Shown: in pieces, positions 51,960-60,635 of the stretch | Layout: each line of letters begins with the position of its first letter | How positions within the stretch are numbered: position 1 is the first letter of the stretch | Assembly: GCA_021228405.1 (NCBI GenBank) | Contig: JAJQRF010000007.1 | Location: forward strand, 186,794-250,793 | Source of the DNA: Pyrinomonadaceae bacterium | GTDB lineage: Bacteria; Acidobacteriota; Blastocatellia; Pyrinomonadales; Pyrinomonadaceae | Length of the DNA: 64,000 bases | Direction of reading: 5' to 3' | Position numbers and translations under genes: made by a program | The notes under the pieces: generated by a model | Databases searched by the model: none | What the model saw: only the letters and a program-made list of their open reading frames with translations | What the model was told of the DNA's origin: nothing

Positions 51960-54019
51960 GTTTTCTGTTTCGTCCTTTCACCTGAAGATTTGTTCTTCGC
52001 TTCATTTTTCGGCTTTTCCGTCAGAACCGCAGTTTTCGTTTTACTTCCTTTTTTCTCGTTCGGCGCAGGTTTTTCTTTGGTTTTCTGCGATTTTTCATTT
52101 ACTGCGGATTTCTTATCGTCTTTACCCGCCTTTTTTGTTTCCTTCGCTTTGTCCGATCTTTCCGTTTTGTCGGAATCTTCGTCATTGATCGATTTCGTAT
52201 CGCTCGGAACCTCGACGGCTTCGGTCGGAAGCTGTTCAGCCGTCAAAGTTTCCTGTCTGACCGCGCCATCGGGAACGATGTTCATTTCCGGCAAAATCTG
52301 TTCGGCGATCTGCCGGAAGATCGGTGCGGAAACCTGTCCGCCGTCACGCGCTCCGCCTTGCGGTTCGTCCAAAACGACCGCGATCACGATTTCGGGATTG
52401 TCCGCCGGAGCCATCCCGATAAATGATGAAACGTATTTACTCGAATCGATCTTTTTCAATTTCGGGTTATATTTCCAAGCCGTTCCGGTTTTTCCGGCTG
52501 ACGTATAACCGTTTAATTGCGCGCGTTTTCCCGTTCCGGTCAGCACGACCTGACGCAGCATTTTACGCAAACCACGCGCAGTTTCAGCCGTTACGATCTG
52601 CGTTTTTTGCGCTTCGGTCGCACTGAAAATCTTCCCGTCTGCTTGGCGTATTTCCTTGATGACGTGGGGCTGAACTCTAATTCCGTCATTCGCTATAGTC
52701 GCAAAAGCCGTTGCCATTTGCAAAGCCGAAACGCCAATTTCATAACCGATCGACATCGATGCCAGAGAGCTTCCGCTCCACGATGCGGGCGAACGAAATA
52801 TTCCGTTTGCTTCCGCCGGCAATTCGATGCCGACAGGCTGTCCGAAGCCAAACTTTTGAGCATAACCATAAAATTTGTCTTTGCCAAGCGAAGTTGCCGT
52901 TTTGATCGCCGCGACATTACTCGAAACCGCCATCGCTTCGCCGTAAGACATAATTTTCGTCGCGTGCGGATCGTTGAAACGATGTCCGCCGACTTCGATA
53001 AATCCGGCACGGCAATCGATCTCGCCGTTCGGATTTATCAAATTATCGTTGATCGCCGCGCCGTATGTAACCAACTTAAAGACCGAACCGGGCGAATACA
53101 CGTCGTGAACGGCACGATTCGTAAAGTTTTCGAGTTTGAAATCGTTATATTTGTTCGGGTCGAAGGTCGGATAATTTGCCATCGCCAGAATTTCGCCTGT
53201 TTTCGGATTCAAAACGATCGCCATTCCCGATTTCGCATTAGAGTTTTTCACGCCCTGTTCGAGTGCCTGTTCGACTTTATATTGAATCGAATTGCTGATT
53301 GTCAGAACGACATCCTTCGGCGGTTCGCGTTCTTCCAAATCTTCTTCGTAAACGCGTCCCAAGCGGTCGCGATCCTGCCAGCCTTTAGTTACGGCTCCGT
53401 GCAACACTTCTTCCTGCGATTGTTCGATTCCCGCGCTCCCGACATCTTCCGAATTGCTGAAGCCGATGACCTGCGCCGCCAGAGTATTATACGGATAACT
53501 GCGTTTTTGCTCTTCGCGCCAGTGCAAGCCGCTGAATTTCGGATAATCGGCTTTGCTTAAATCTTTGACTTCAAGCGTTTTATTTATCGAATCGACGACG
53601 TTTTCATCCAGTTTTCGCGCCAGCCAGACAAATCTCTTGCCGTTTGTTTTGGCTTCGCTGAGAGTTTTTAAAACTTCCTGCGGTTTGAGTTTCAATGCTT
53701 TGGAAATGTCTTTTGCCGCCGCTTCGACATTTTCGATCTCCGCGGGGTCGGCATAAAGCGATTTGGCGTTGACGCTCATTGCCAGAGCGCGTTCACTGCG
53801 GTCGTAGATCGTGCCGCGAAGCTGTTTTTCCTTAACGTTATCGCGTCTTTGATTTAACGCCTTGCCGAGCAAAACTTCGTGCTGGCTGATCTGCAAATGA
53901 ACGAGTCGAACGCCGATGCCGCCGATCCAAAAAACAAAAAATGCAACGACGAGCATAAAACGCGTGAAAAGCGTCTGCATCGGATTATTTTTCTTTATCT
54001 TTTTTCTTTTCTTCGGCAT
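51956..54019 (-). CDS. ftsI: Division-specific transpeptidase (PBP3/FtsI)
   Basis: 687 residues: a basic N-terminus, one transmembrane helix (LFTRFMLVVAFFVFWIGGIG), a pedestal domain, and a penicillin-binding domain with SPGSVFKLV (active Ser about 311), SSN, and GKTGTAW (about 510). The last 90 residues are Lys/Glu-rich and disordered, longer than in most FtsI; no PASTA domains. Forms the septal synthase with FtsW. Confidence 0.94.
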   Translation of the reverse strand: MPKKRKKIKKNNPMQTLFTRFMLVVAFFVFWIGGIGVRLVHLQISQHEVLLGKALNQRRDNVKEKQLRGTIYDRSERALAMSVNAKSLYADPAEIENVEAAAKDISKALKLKPQEVLKTLSEAKTNGKRFVWLARKLDENVVDSINKTLEVKDLSKADYPKFSGLHWREEQKRSYPYNTLAAQVIGFSNSEDVGSAGIEQSQEEVLHGAVTKGWQDRDRLGRVYEEDLEEREPPKDVVLTISNSIQYKVEQALEQGVKNSNAKSGMAIVLNPKTGEILAMANYPTFDPNKYNDFKLENFTNRAVHDVYSPGSVFKLVTYGAAINDNLINPNGEIDCRAGFIEVGGHRFNDPHATKIMSYGEAMAVSSNVAAIKTATSLGKDKFYGYAQKFGFGQPVGIELPAEANGIFRSPASWSGSSLASMSIGYEIGVSALQMATAFATIANDGIRVQPHVIKEIRQADGKIFSATEAQKTQIVTAETARGLRKMLRQVVLTGTGKRAQLNGYTSAGKTGTAWKYNPKLKKIDSSKYVSSFIGMAPADNPEIVIAVVLDEPQGGARDGGQVSAPIFRQIAEQILPEMNIVPDGAVRQETLTAEQLPTEAVEVPSDTKSINDEDSDKTERSDKAKETKKAGKDDKKSAVNEKSQKTKEKPAPNEKKGSKTKTAVLTEKPKNEAKNKSSGERTKQKT

Positions 54020-54039
54020 CTCGGTTTCAGCTAAAATCT

Positions 54040-54540
54040 TTATTTAATTGTTTTATTTTCCTTCCTTGCGGCTTTCGATTCGTCGGAATTTTTGCCGTTT
54101 TTCGTATCTTTAACGTCGCCCGTCTTACCTAAAAAAGTTTGCACCGGCGCAGACTCGACCGTTTTATGAACCAATTCTTTTGCGGGTTTCGGCGTTGCAT
54201 TATTCTGAACGGGCGGCGCGGAGGTCGTGATGTTTGCCGCCGTCATCTCGGTCAAACCGATCTTTTTCGCGGCTTTCTTGATCTCGTCCGGCGTTAGGGC
54301 GATTTCCTTACTCAAAATCAGGCGGCGTTTTTCCGATTCGAGTTCGTCGAGTTGTTTTTTCAACTGCGAGTTTTTAATGCTGTAATCGATCGAAGAAAAA
54401 TGTTGTCGGGCGGCGAGAAAAAATCCGCCGACGAGCAAAAATCCGCAGAAAAGCGTCATTAAACAATACCGCCACGGAATCGGGTCGCGTTCGCGTTTGA
54501 TTTTTTGAGTTGTGTTTTGGGGCAGGCTTCTTTTCCTCAT
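54040..54540 (-). CDS. ftsL: Divisome protein FtsL
   Basis: 166 residues: a basic N-terminus, one membrane helix (YCLMTLFCGFLLVGGFFLAA), then a coiled coil (YSIKNSQLKKQLDELESEKR) and a Pro/Lys-rich tail of about 75 residues that is longer than usual. Assigned by topology and its place between rsmH and ftsI, since FtsL sequences are poorly conserved. FtsB has not been located in the window. Confidence 0.82.
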   Translation of the reverse strand: MRKRSLPQNTTQKIKRERDPIPWRYCLMTLFCGFLLVGGFFLAARQHFSSIDYSIKNSQLKKQLDELESEKRRLILSKEIALTPDEIKKAAKKIGLTEMTAANITTSAPPVQNNATPKPAKELVHKTVESAPVQTFLGKTGDVKDTKNGKNSDESKAARKENKTIK

Positions 54541-54581
54541 AAATTTCTCCGAAAATGAATCAAAGAATTGATTCTAAAAAG

Positions 54582-55529
54582 TTAATCCAATTTCAAGCAA
54601 GCGCGGAGTTTCGCACTGCGAGCGCGAGGATTTTCCTCGGTTTCCCTTACGTTCGGCGCAATTGGCTTGCGCGTCAAAATTTCAATCTTTTTTTCGGCTC
54701 CGCAAACGCATTGGGGGATGCGCGGCGGGCAGAAACACTTTCCCGAGAGCTTTTGGAAAGTTTGCTTAACTATGCGGTCTTCGAGAGAGTGAAACGTGAT
54801 GACCGCTAATCTTCCGTCTTTTTTCAAAACATCTACCGCATCGCGGATAAAATCTTCTAAAATATCGAGTTCGCGGTTGACCGCGATTCGTAAAGCCTGA
54901 AACGTGCGCGTCGCCGGATGAATTTTGTCTTTTTTCCCGCGACCGATGGCTCTTTCGATCAGATCGGCAAGCTGTTTCGTCGTTCTGACGGGCTCGCCGC
55001 GTTTTCTTTTATCAACTATCCAGCGTGCGATCTTTCTGGAAGCTCTTTCTTCGCCGTAGTTGTAAATTATGTCGGCGATCTCTTCTTCCTTTAGATTTTC
55101 GAGCAGTTCGGCGGCGGTTTCCGTTTCGTCATCCGCGTTCATCCGCATATCGAGCGGCGCATCGAAGCGGAAACTGAATCCGCGTTCCGCACTGTCAAAC
55201 TGTAGCGACGAAACGCCCAGATCGGCTAAAATTCCGTCTACTTTTTCAATCCCGGCTTCCCGCAAAACTTCTTTTATCTCGGAAAAATTTGCGTGATAAA
55301 CCCGAAATCTTTCGCCGAATCTCTCTAAACGTTGCTTTGCATAACCGATCGCTTCAAGGTCCTGATCGATCCCGATCACCTGCACATTCTCTCCCGCTTC
55401 GAGAATCGCCTGAGTGTGCCCGCCCATTCCAAGCGTTGCGTCCGTAAACACTTCATTTTTTTTCGGTTGCAGAACTTGTAAAGTTTCTTCGAGCAACACG
55501 GATTGATGCAGATTTTCGGCTTTTTTCAT
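54582..55529 (-). CDS. rsmH: 16S rRNA (cytosine-1402-N4)-methyltransferase
   Basis: 315 residues. HQSVLLEETLQVL at the N-terminus, SAM loop TLGMGGHTQAILEAG, catalytic-region DGILADLGVSSLQFD, and the C-terminal VITFHSLEDRIVKQTF and RARSAKLRACLKLD are all RsmH hallmarks. First gene of the dcw cluster here; mraZ, which usually precedes it, is absent. Confidence 0.97.
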   Translation of the reverse strand: MKKAENLHQSVLLEETLQVLQPKKNEVFTDATLGMGGHTQAILEAGENVQVIGIDQDLEAIGYAKQRLERFGERFRVYHANFSEIKEVLREAGIEKVDGILADLGVSSLQFDSAERGFSFRFDAPLDMRMNADDETETAAELLENLKEEEIADIIYNYGEERASRKIARWIVDKRKRGEPVRTTKQLADLIERAIGRGKKDKIHPATRTFQALRIAVNRELDILEDFIRDAVDVLKKDGRLAVITFHSLEDRIVKQTFQKLSGKCFCPPRIPQCVCGAEKKIEILTRKPIAPNVRETEENPRARSAKLRACLKLD

Positions 55530-55816
55530 TTCAAATCTTCAAAGAACCCTATTTTCTTTCGAGTGAAGAGATTCAAAACACACAGCTACCCTGAAGTTTT
55601 TGACAAGTGTTTTGCTAAATTCCTTTAATTTTGATAGATTTAACGCGTAATTTTGAAGTGGCAAACCGTACTGCTGAATATATTTTGACAACTGTTTCTA
55701 CCTAATCTGACCGACGATCTGCGACTTGGGGAAGTGCTTAAGCTTTTAAACACTTATTTTAACTCTTTCCTGCTTGCTCGAATCATTTATCAAACGATTA
55801 TCAAAGACTTGCAAGC

Positions 55817-55846
55817 ATATTACGATTATTTTTTATCCTCTGTCAA
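55817..55846 (-). promoter_or_regulatory. Probable promoter of the dcw cluster
   Basis: On the minus strand: -35 TTGACA (55841-55846), 18-bp spacer, -10 TAATAT (55817-55822). It would start transcription near 55810, giving a 280-nt leader before rsmH. I see no riboswitch or MraZ-type repeat in the leader. The rest of the 55530-55988 gap is AT-rich and must also hold the divergent ZIP-gene promoter. Confidence 0.6.
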
Positions 55847-55988
55847 GATAAATTTTAAGTTTTTTGATTAATCAACTGCTTAATCTTTTCAGCCTAATCT
55901 TTTACCCTCTATCAGCATTTTTAATAACTGTAATTCGGCAATTTCTTTTTCGCCTCTTTTTGAGTTAAAGTGGAGAATTCGCTTTTTT

Positions 55989-56789
55989 ATGGACGCGTCC
56001 CTTATCCAACTTTTAGCATTCGGTCTTGCCGCGGCATTTGCCAATATTTTCGGCGGATTGATTCTTTTCCCGGCAAAATTTCACACGAATTATAAAAAAC
56101 TCATCAATTATTTACTGGCATTGGGTGCCGGATTTATGCTTTCCGTCACGTTTTTCGAGATCATTCCGAAAACGATCCTGATCTGGCAAAAGATCAACCC
56201 GCAAAACAGTGAAGAACTGGCAATCCCGATGATGCTTTTACTTGCCGGGTATTTGCTGACGCAATTTTTCGAGCATACGATTGCCCCGCATTTTCACCTC
56301 GGCGAAGAAGTTCACAGCGATCATCTGATCTCGCCGCGCTCGGCTTACACGGCAATCGGCGGACTTTTAATTCATACGTTTTTCGACGGGGTTTCGATTG
56401 CCGCCGCATCGCAGATCGATGTAAAGGTCGGTTTTCTGGTGTTTATCGCGATTTTTCTGCATAAATTTCCCGAAGGTTTTACGATCTCATCGATGATTCT
56501 GGCGGCGGGAAAAGGAAAAAAGGAAGTTCTGGCGGCAACTTCGCTGGTCGGATTGACGACCTTTATCGGCGTTCTGATCTTTTATTTCATCGGTCAGAAT
56601 CTTGAGTTTACGGTCGCCTACGCACTTCCGCTCGCCAGCGGCGTGACGCTTTACGTTGCCGCCAGCGATCTCATTCCCGAAGTAAACCATCACGGAGGCA
56701 AACGTCCGCTCGTTTCATTTGCCGTTTTTGCCGGAGTCGCACTGTTTTTCGGGCTTCATTCCCTGCTCCATTCGCTTTTGGAAAATTAA
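55989..56789 (+). CDS. ZIP-family metal transporter
   Basis: 266 residues, about eight membrane helices. Helix 4 carries HTFFDGVSIAAA and helix 5 HKFPEGFTISSM, the paired ZIP metal-binding motifs. A cytosolic His-bearing segment (HTIAPHFHLGEEVHSDH) lies between helices 3 and 4. Likely imports zinc or other divalent metals. The start has GGAG 14 nt upstream. Divergent from rsmH. Confidence 0.92.
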   Translation: MDASLIQLLAFGLAAAFANIFGGLILFPAKFHTNYKKLINYLLALGAGFMLSVTFFEIIPKTILIWQKINPQNSEELAIPMMLLLAGYLLTQFFEHTIAPHFHLGEEVHSDHLISPRSAYTAIGGLLIHTFFDGVSIAAASQIDVKVGFLVFIAIFLHKFPEGFTISSMILAAGKGKKEVLAATSLVGLTTFIGVLIFYFIGQNLEFTVAYALPLASGVTLYVAASDLIPEVNHHGGKRPLVSFAVFAGVALFFGLHSLLHSLLEN

Positions 56790-56863
56790 TCGCCCACGCT
56801 TTGAAACGGAACCGAATCAGGCAAACTTTCGTATTTCTAAAAGATTTGGCACAATTGAATCAA

Positions 56864-57757
56864 ATGAAAACGAAATCGGCGACGGCAAAAATCAAACTTC
56901 TTTTCGCAGGACTGATTTATCTTTTCGCGGCAAACGCCGCTTTTTCTCAAGGTTTTTCCATCAATGAATCGCCGCTCGACGCGCCGACGGGTTTCGTCAA
57001 CGATTATGCGGGCGTGATCGACGCAACTACCAAACAACAACTCGAACAAAAAATCACCGATTTCAAAAATAAAACGAATCCGCCGGTCGAACTCGCCGTG
57101 GCGATCGTCAAAACGACGGGCGAACGTCCGATCTTTGAATATTCGCTTGCCGTTGCGCGCGGTTGGAAGATCGGCTCGAAACAGGACGACAATCCTTCGG
57201 CTTTGCTTTTTATCGCCATCGACGACCGCAAATATTTTACGCAGGTCAGCAAAGATTTAGAGGACGAATTGCCCGACGGCACGGTCGGAAGCCTTCAGCG
57301 TCAATATCTCGTTCCGGCTTTCAAACAAGGAAATTATTCAAAAGGAGTTGCCGACACGATCGACGCATATATTAAAACGATCGAAGCCAAACAAAACGGA
57401 ACCGAACCGCCGCCCGTTTCAAGCGGACAAACTGAGCCGGCACAAAAATCGCAGAAAAGAAGCGGTTTTTCGATTGGCGGAGTCATCTGCTGTATCGGCA
57501 TAGTTTTGCTTCTTTTGATGATTTTCGGCAGTTTCGGCAGAAGGAAAAGCCGTAATGACCGTGATCGTTGGGGCGGCGGCGGCGGTTTCGGCGGCGGCGG
57601 CGCGTTGCCGTGGATTATCGGCTCGATCATTGCCAATTCGGGTAGCAGTTCGGGCGGCGGAAGCGATTGGGGCGGCAGTTCGGGCGGTGGAAGCGATTGG
57701 GGCGGTTTCGGCGGCGGCGGCGATTTCGGCGGCGGCGGCGCAGGCGGAGATTGGTAA
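56864..57757 (+). CDS. TPM-domain secreted/membrane protein (YgcG type)
   Basis: 297 residues from the ATG at 56864; an upstream in-frame ATG at 56801 gives an N-terminus less like a signal peptide. Signal peptide ending AAFSQG, a TPM domain (VNDYAGVIDATTKQQLEQKI, RGWKIGSKQDDNPSALLFIA), a membrane helix (GGVICCIGIVLLLLMIFGSF), and a Gly/Ser-rich tail made of GGG(S/F)DWGG repeats. TPM proteins often pair with LemA, whose gene lies 0.8 kb downstream. Function is uncertain; roles in photosystem repair or as phosphatases are known for some relatives. Confidence 0.88.
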   Translation: MKTKSATAKIKLLFAGLIYLFAANAAFSQGFSINESPLDAPTGFVNDYAGVIDATTKQQLEQKITDFKNKTNPPVELAVAIVKTTGERPIFEYSLAVARGWKIGSKQDDNPSALLFIAIDDRKYFTQVSKDLEDELPDGTVGSLQRQYLVPAFKQGNYSKGVADTIDAYIKTIEAKQNGTEPPPVSSGQTEPAQKSQKRSGFSIGGVICCIGIVLLLLMIFGSFGRRKSRNDRDRWGGGGGFGGGGALPWIIGSIIANSGSSSGGGSDWGGSSGGGSDWGGFGGGGDFGGGGAGGDW

Positions 57758-57761
57758 AAAC

Positions 57762-57782
57762 ATTTATCATTTATCATTTATA
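57762..57782. repeat. Three heptamers (ATTTATC-type) before the nucleotidyltransferase-like gene
   Basis: ATTTATC, ATTTATC, ATTTATA. The last base is the A of the ATG at 57782. This replaces any Shine-Dalgarno sequence. Confidence 0.65.
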
Positions 57783-58501
57783 TGAATAATCAATTTGCGG
57801 CATTTATTGACGATTTGAAAGGAACGCACGGCAAAAATCTTGCTTCGGTGATTCTTTACGGCTCGGCGGCGGCGGGTGATTTTGTGCCGAAACAGTCCGA
57901 TTACAATTTACTGATCGCTTTGCACGAAATTACGCCTAAGGATTTGCGAAACGCCCATTCGTGTCTGCGTGAGTGGGCAAAAATGGGACATCCCGTGCCG
58001 ATCTATTTTACCGTCAACGAACTGCAAACGGCGGCTGACGTTTTCCCGATCGAGTTTCATCAGATGGAACGCGCCCGCAAGGTTCTTTACGGAACGGATG
58101 TTCTGGCTGGTCTGAACATTTCCGATAATTTTCTGCGTCATCAAACCGAATACGAACTTCGCAGTAAACTGATACAGCTTCGCCGCGCATATATTCCGGC
58201 TTCGGCTTCGGTCGAAGGCTTGAAAAATCTGATGTCGCAGAGTTTTTCGAGTTTTGCGTCGCTGTTTCGCGCCGTTCTTCTGCTTCATAATGTCGAACCG
58301 CCGCGCACGAAACGCGAAGTCGTCGCGCTGACGGCGCAGACTTTAGAAATTGACGGTAAAATATTTGAAAAAATAATCAATATTCGTGAAAATAATTTTA
58401 TGCCCGCGCTCGACGAAGTTTCCGCCAATCAGCTTTTCGCTGACTATATGGCGCAGATCGAAGCCGTTATCGGCGCGGTGGACAAGGTTGGAAAATCGTA
58501 A
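57782..58501 (+). CDS. Nucleotidyltransferase-fold protein, probably degenerate
   Basis: 239 residues. The N-terminal NTase fold is recognised by VILYGSAAAGDFVPKQSDYN. The usual Asp-x-Asp/Glu metal pair after the GS motif reads Asp-Tyr-Asn, so catalysis may be lost or changed. The C-terminal half is helical (RSKLIQLRRAYIPASASVEG), like HEPN-type or substrate domains of aminoglycoside nucleotidyltransferases. It lies between TPM and LemA on the same strand with no recognisable RBS. Confidence 0.7.
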   Translation: MNNQFAAFIDDLKGTHGKNLASVILYGSAAAGDFVPKQSDYNLLIALHEITPKDLRNAHSCLREWAKMGHPVPIYFTVNELQTAADVFPIEFHQMERARKVLYGTDVLAGLNISDNFLRHQTEYELRSKLIQLRRAYIPASASVEGLKNLMSQSFSSFASLFRAVLLLHNVEPPRTKREVVALTAQTLEIDGKIFEKIINIRENNFMPALDEVSANQLFADYMAQIEAVIGAVDKVGKS

Positions 58502-58510
58502 ATTGTGATT

Positions 58511-58559
58511 GTTAATGGTTAATCGTCCGAAATGTTTGAAAACACGATTAACAATTAAC
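58511..58559. repeat. GTTAATG-type words with inverted copy
   Basis: GTTAATGGTTAATCGT (58511-58526) and ACGATTAACAATTAAC (58544-58559) pair with one mismatch. Further ATTAAC words continue to 58580, just before the LemA gene. Confidence 0.78.
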
Positions 58560-58600
58560 GATTAACAGCTAACAATTAACTTTTTATGAGGGAAAAAACT

Positions 58601-59242
58601 ATGAAAAAAGCATTATTATTAACCGTCGCGTTATTTTTCGCATTCGGTTTGAGCGGTTGCAGTTACAACGATCTGACCGCGAAACAGCAAGGTGTCAAAG
58701 GAAAATGGGCAAACGTCGAAAGCGCGATGCAAAGACGCGCCGATCTGATTCCGAATCTGGTTGAAACGGCGAAAATGTCGGCGATTCAGGAACAGGAAGT
58801 TTTCGGACAGATCGCCGATGCGCGTTCGCGTCTTTTGAACGCACAGCAAGCCGCTCCTGCGGGCGCGGACGGCGACAAATCGCCCGAGCAAAAACAAGCG
58901 ATCATCGAAGCAAACAACAGTTTCGGCGGAACGATCGGCAGACTTTTGAGCTTGCAGGAAAATTACCCGCAACTCCGTTCAAACGAGGCTTTTATGAAAG
59001 TCCAGGACGAGCTTTCGGGAACGGAAAACCGAATCAACACGGCGCGGCTCGATTTTAACGAAGCCGTGACGAATTACAACACGACGCGCAATCAGTTTCC
59101 GGCAGTTTTGACCGCGAGTTTGCTCGGCTTTAAGGAAGAGCCTTATTTCCAGGCACAGGAAGGCGCAAAAACGGCTCCGAGCGTCGGAAACGCCGAATCG
59201 TTGCGTAAAAACAACACGACGACCGCGCCGGCAAATAAGTAA
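58601..59242 (+). CDS. LemA-family lipoprotein
   Basis: 213 residues from the ATG at 58601, with GAGGGA about 8 nt upstream; the in-frame ATG at 58586 is inside that RBS. Lipobox LSGC near residue 21, then a LemA four-helix domain (MQRRADLIPNLVETAKMSA, FMKVQDELSGTENRINTARL, FNEAVTNYNT). Probably an outer- or inner-membrane lipoprotein of unknown function. LemA and TPM genes are frequent neighbours, as here. Confidence 0.9.
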   Translation: MKKALLLTVALFFAFGLSGCSYNDLTAKQQGVKGKWANVESAMQRRADLIPNLVETAKMSAIQEQEVFGQIADARSRLLNAQQAAPAGADGDKSPEQKQAIIEANNSFGGTIGRLLSLQENYPQLRSNEAFMKVQDELSGTENRINTARLDFNEAVTNYNTTRNQFPAVLTASLLGFKEEPYFQAQEGAKTAPSVGNAESLRKNNTTTAPANK

Positions 59243-59284
59243 GTATGATTTGATTCAAACTTTGAATTTTCAGGTCTGAACTTT

Positions 59285-59600
59285 ACTAAACAGAATCAAT
59301 TTACCCTTCGGATACGTTGCAAAACGTATCCGATACGTTTTTATACTCGCATTTATACGTCAATTCATCCTTCGGATACGTCGTCAAACGTATAAATATA
59401 CGTTGGCAGACCTATAAATATACGTTCCGAACGCCAAAGTATACGTCCAATAACGTATCGGGACACGTTTCGGACGTATAAATATACGTTGGCGGACGTA
59501 TCCGAACACGTTTCGGACATATAAATATACGTCTGCCGACGTGTCCGACGAATGATTTAACGTATAAATGTGAGTATAAAAACGTATCTGACGAACCTTT
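59285..59600. repeat. 21-22-bp degenerate array rich in ACGTATAAATATACGT words
   Basis: Units of 21 or 22 bp such as ACGTATAAATATACGTTGGC, alternating with ACGTATCC(G)-type units, many self-complementary at TATACGT/ACGTATA. CG dinucleotides are frequent despite the AT-rich background. No constant-repeat/variable-spacer pattern, so not CRISPR. It fills the gap between LemA and the BMC locus. Confidence 0.82.
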
Positions 59601-59658
59601 TCATTTGTCCGATGGAATTTTGGCGGGAAAAATTTTGCCTTTGCCGATGCCGTGTCGG

Positions 59659-59988
59659 TTAAAATCCACGCGAATTGCACATCGAACAATTATCGCAAGG
59701 TTTGCCCGTCGGTTCATACGGACAGGCTTTTTCATTTTGGAGAGAATCGATAATTTCGTCGGCAAGTTCTTCAAGACTCAGAAATTTTTCCTGACTCGGA
59801 TGAAATAATCCGGGATTTGGGATTGCGGATTGCGGATTTGGCTGAATAATACTTGATTCGATCTTATCTAATCTTTGATTGATTTTTTCGAGGCTCGAAC
59901 GGAGAAAATCCTCGTCGCTTCCCTTTGCATTTTCCTGCAAAAGCAAAGCAATCTGTTCGGCTAATTTTTGAGTGTTTGCGTTTTCCAT
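59659..59988 (-). CDS. Small BMC-locus protein with C-terminal cysteine cluster
   Basis: 109 residues: a helical N-terminal half (KLAEQIALLLQENAKGSDED), a linker coded by four heptamers at 59812-59839 (residues NPQSAIPNPGL), a helix SLEELADEIIDSLQNEK, and a Cys-rich end CPYEPTGKPCDNCSMCNSRG. The C-x9-C-x2-C-x2-C pattern could bind zinc or an iron-sulfur cluster. No family recognised. It ends the BMC gene series, 15 nt after a BMC-P gene, so a microcompartment role (for example an electron carrier or signature protein) is possible but unproven. Confidence 0.65.
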   Translation of the reverse strand: MENANTQKLAEQIALLLQENAKGSDEDFLRSSLEKINQRLDKIESSIIQPNPQSAIPNPGLFHPSQEKFLSLEELADEIIDSLQNEKACPYEPTGKPCDNCSMCNSRGF

Positions 59989-60003
59989 ATCTGGAATCTG
60001 AAA

Positions 60004-60288
60004 TTAATTTTCTTTCGGCAATAGATCAACGTAATCGACCACGCCGACAATTGCCGAATCGATCGCCGCGCCCTGTTTTCCGGTCGAAGCGGTCGATGCG
60101 CCCCAACCTTCCTGCACTATCAACACCAGATCGCCTTCGCCCGCCGAAACCGAATCGAGTGCAAGCAGCGTTTCGGGGGTATCTTCGAGTTCGGCGGTCA
60201 ATTTGCGGCAAAGCATTATCCGCGCGCCCTCATAACGCTGGTTTTTCTGGGTCGCGACGACATTTCCGATAACTCTGGCTAAAAGCAT
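60004..60288 (-). CDS. EutN/CcmL-type microcompartment vertex protein (BMC-P)
   Basis: 94 residues, pentameric shell vertex. LARVIGNVVATQKNQRYEG at the N-terminus, ALDSVSAGEGDLVLIVQEGW in the middle and IDSAIVGVVDYVDLL at the end are the family landmarks. First of three BMC-P genes counting from the left. A hairpin made of GTGAGAA-type words lies upstream (60302-60360). Confidence 0.93.
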   Translation of the reverse strand: MLLARVIGNVVATQKNQRYEGARIMLCRKLTAELEDTPETLLALDSVSAGEGDLVLIVQEGWGASTASTGKQGAAIDSAIVGVVDYVDLLPKEN

Positions 60289-60301
60289 TTTGAACTGACA
60301 G

Positions 60302-60360
60302 GTGAGAATTGAGAGGTGAGAACCATTTTTACATTTCAGTTCTCAACTCTTAGTTCTCAC
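60302..60360. repeat. Inverted heptamer words between two BMC-P genes
   Basis: GTGAGAATTGAGAGGTGAG (60302-60320) begins the left arm and GTTCTCAACTCTTAGTTCTC the right arm (60339-60360). The arms pair at 18 of 22 positions around a 15-nt loop. The right arm overlaps the end of the upstream BMC-P gene. Confidence 0.8.
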
Positions 60361-60632
60361 TTTTTGTAAACGTGTGAATCCGAATCGACGATGCCGACAA
60401 TCGTGCAATCGGTCGGCGTGTCGTCGCGTTTGAAAGGAAAACTCGCTTCCTTTCCGCGGCACCAGAAAACTAGTTCGCCGACACCTGCGCCGACCGCGTC
60501 GAGCGCGACGAGCGGTTTTCCCGTCGCTTCTAAATTTTCGTTCAAAGTTTGGACGATCATAAATTTGCGCCCTTCGAGGGATTCATTTTTGATCGTCGAA
60601 ACTAAATTTCCGATAACCCGTGCAAGCTGCAT
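60357..60632 (-). CDS. EutN/CcmL-type microcompartment vertex protein (BMC-P)
   Basis: 91 residues. QLARVIGNLVSTIKNESLEG, ALDAVGAGVGELVFWCRGKE and CTIVGIVDSDSHVY are the family segments. The loop after the fourth strand is Lys/Arg-rich and differs from the other two vertex proteins, so the three may occupy distinct vertices. It starts 3 nt after the DUF2059 stop. Confidence 0.93.
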   Translation of the reverse strand: MQLARVIGNLVSTIKNESLEGRKFMIVQTLNENLEATGKPLVALDAVGAGVGELVFWCRGKEASFPFKRDDTPTDCTIVGIVDSDSHVYKK

Positions 60633-60635
60633 AAA

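Noticed and set aside
52517-53560. 347-codon plus-strand frame opposite ftsI
   Set aside because: Shadow of the transpeptidase gene; composition typical of antisense frames here.
55530-55810. Riboswitch or MraZ sites in the dcw leader
   Set aside because: The 280-nt leader shows no repeated TGGGN boxes or known aptamer core that I can recognise.
59285-59600. CRISPR array
   Set aside because: Units are contiguous and degenerate, with no constant repeat alternating with unique spacers and no cas genes.
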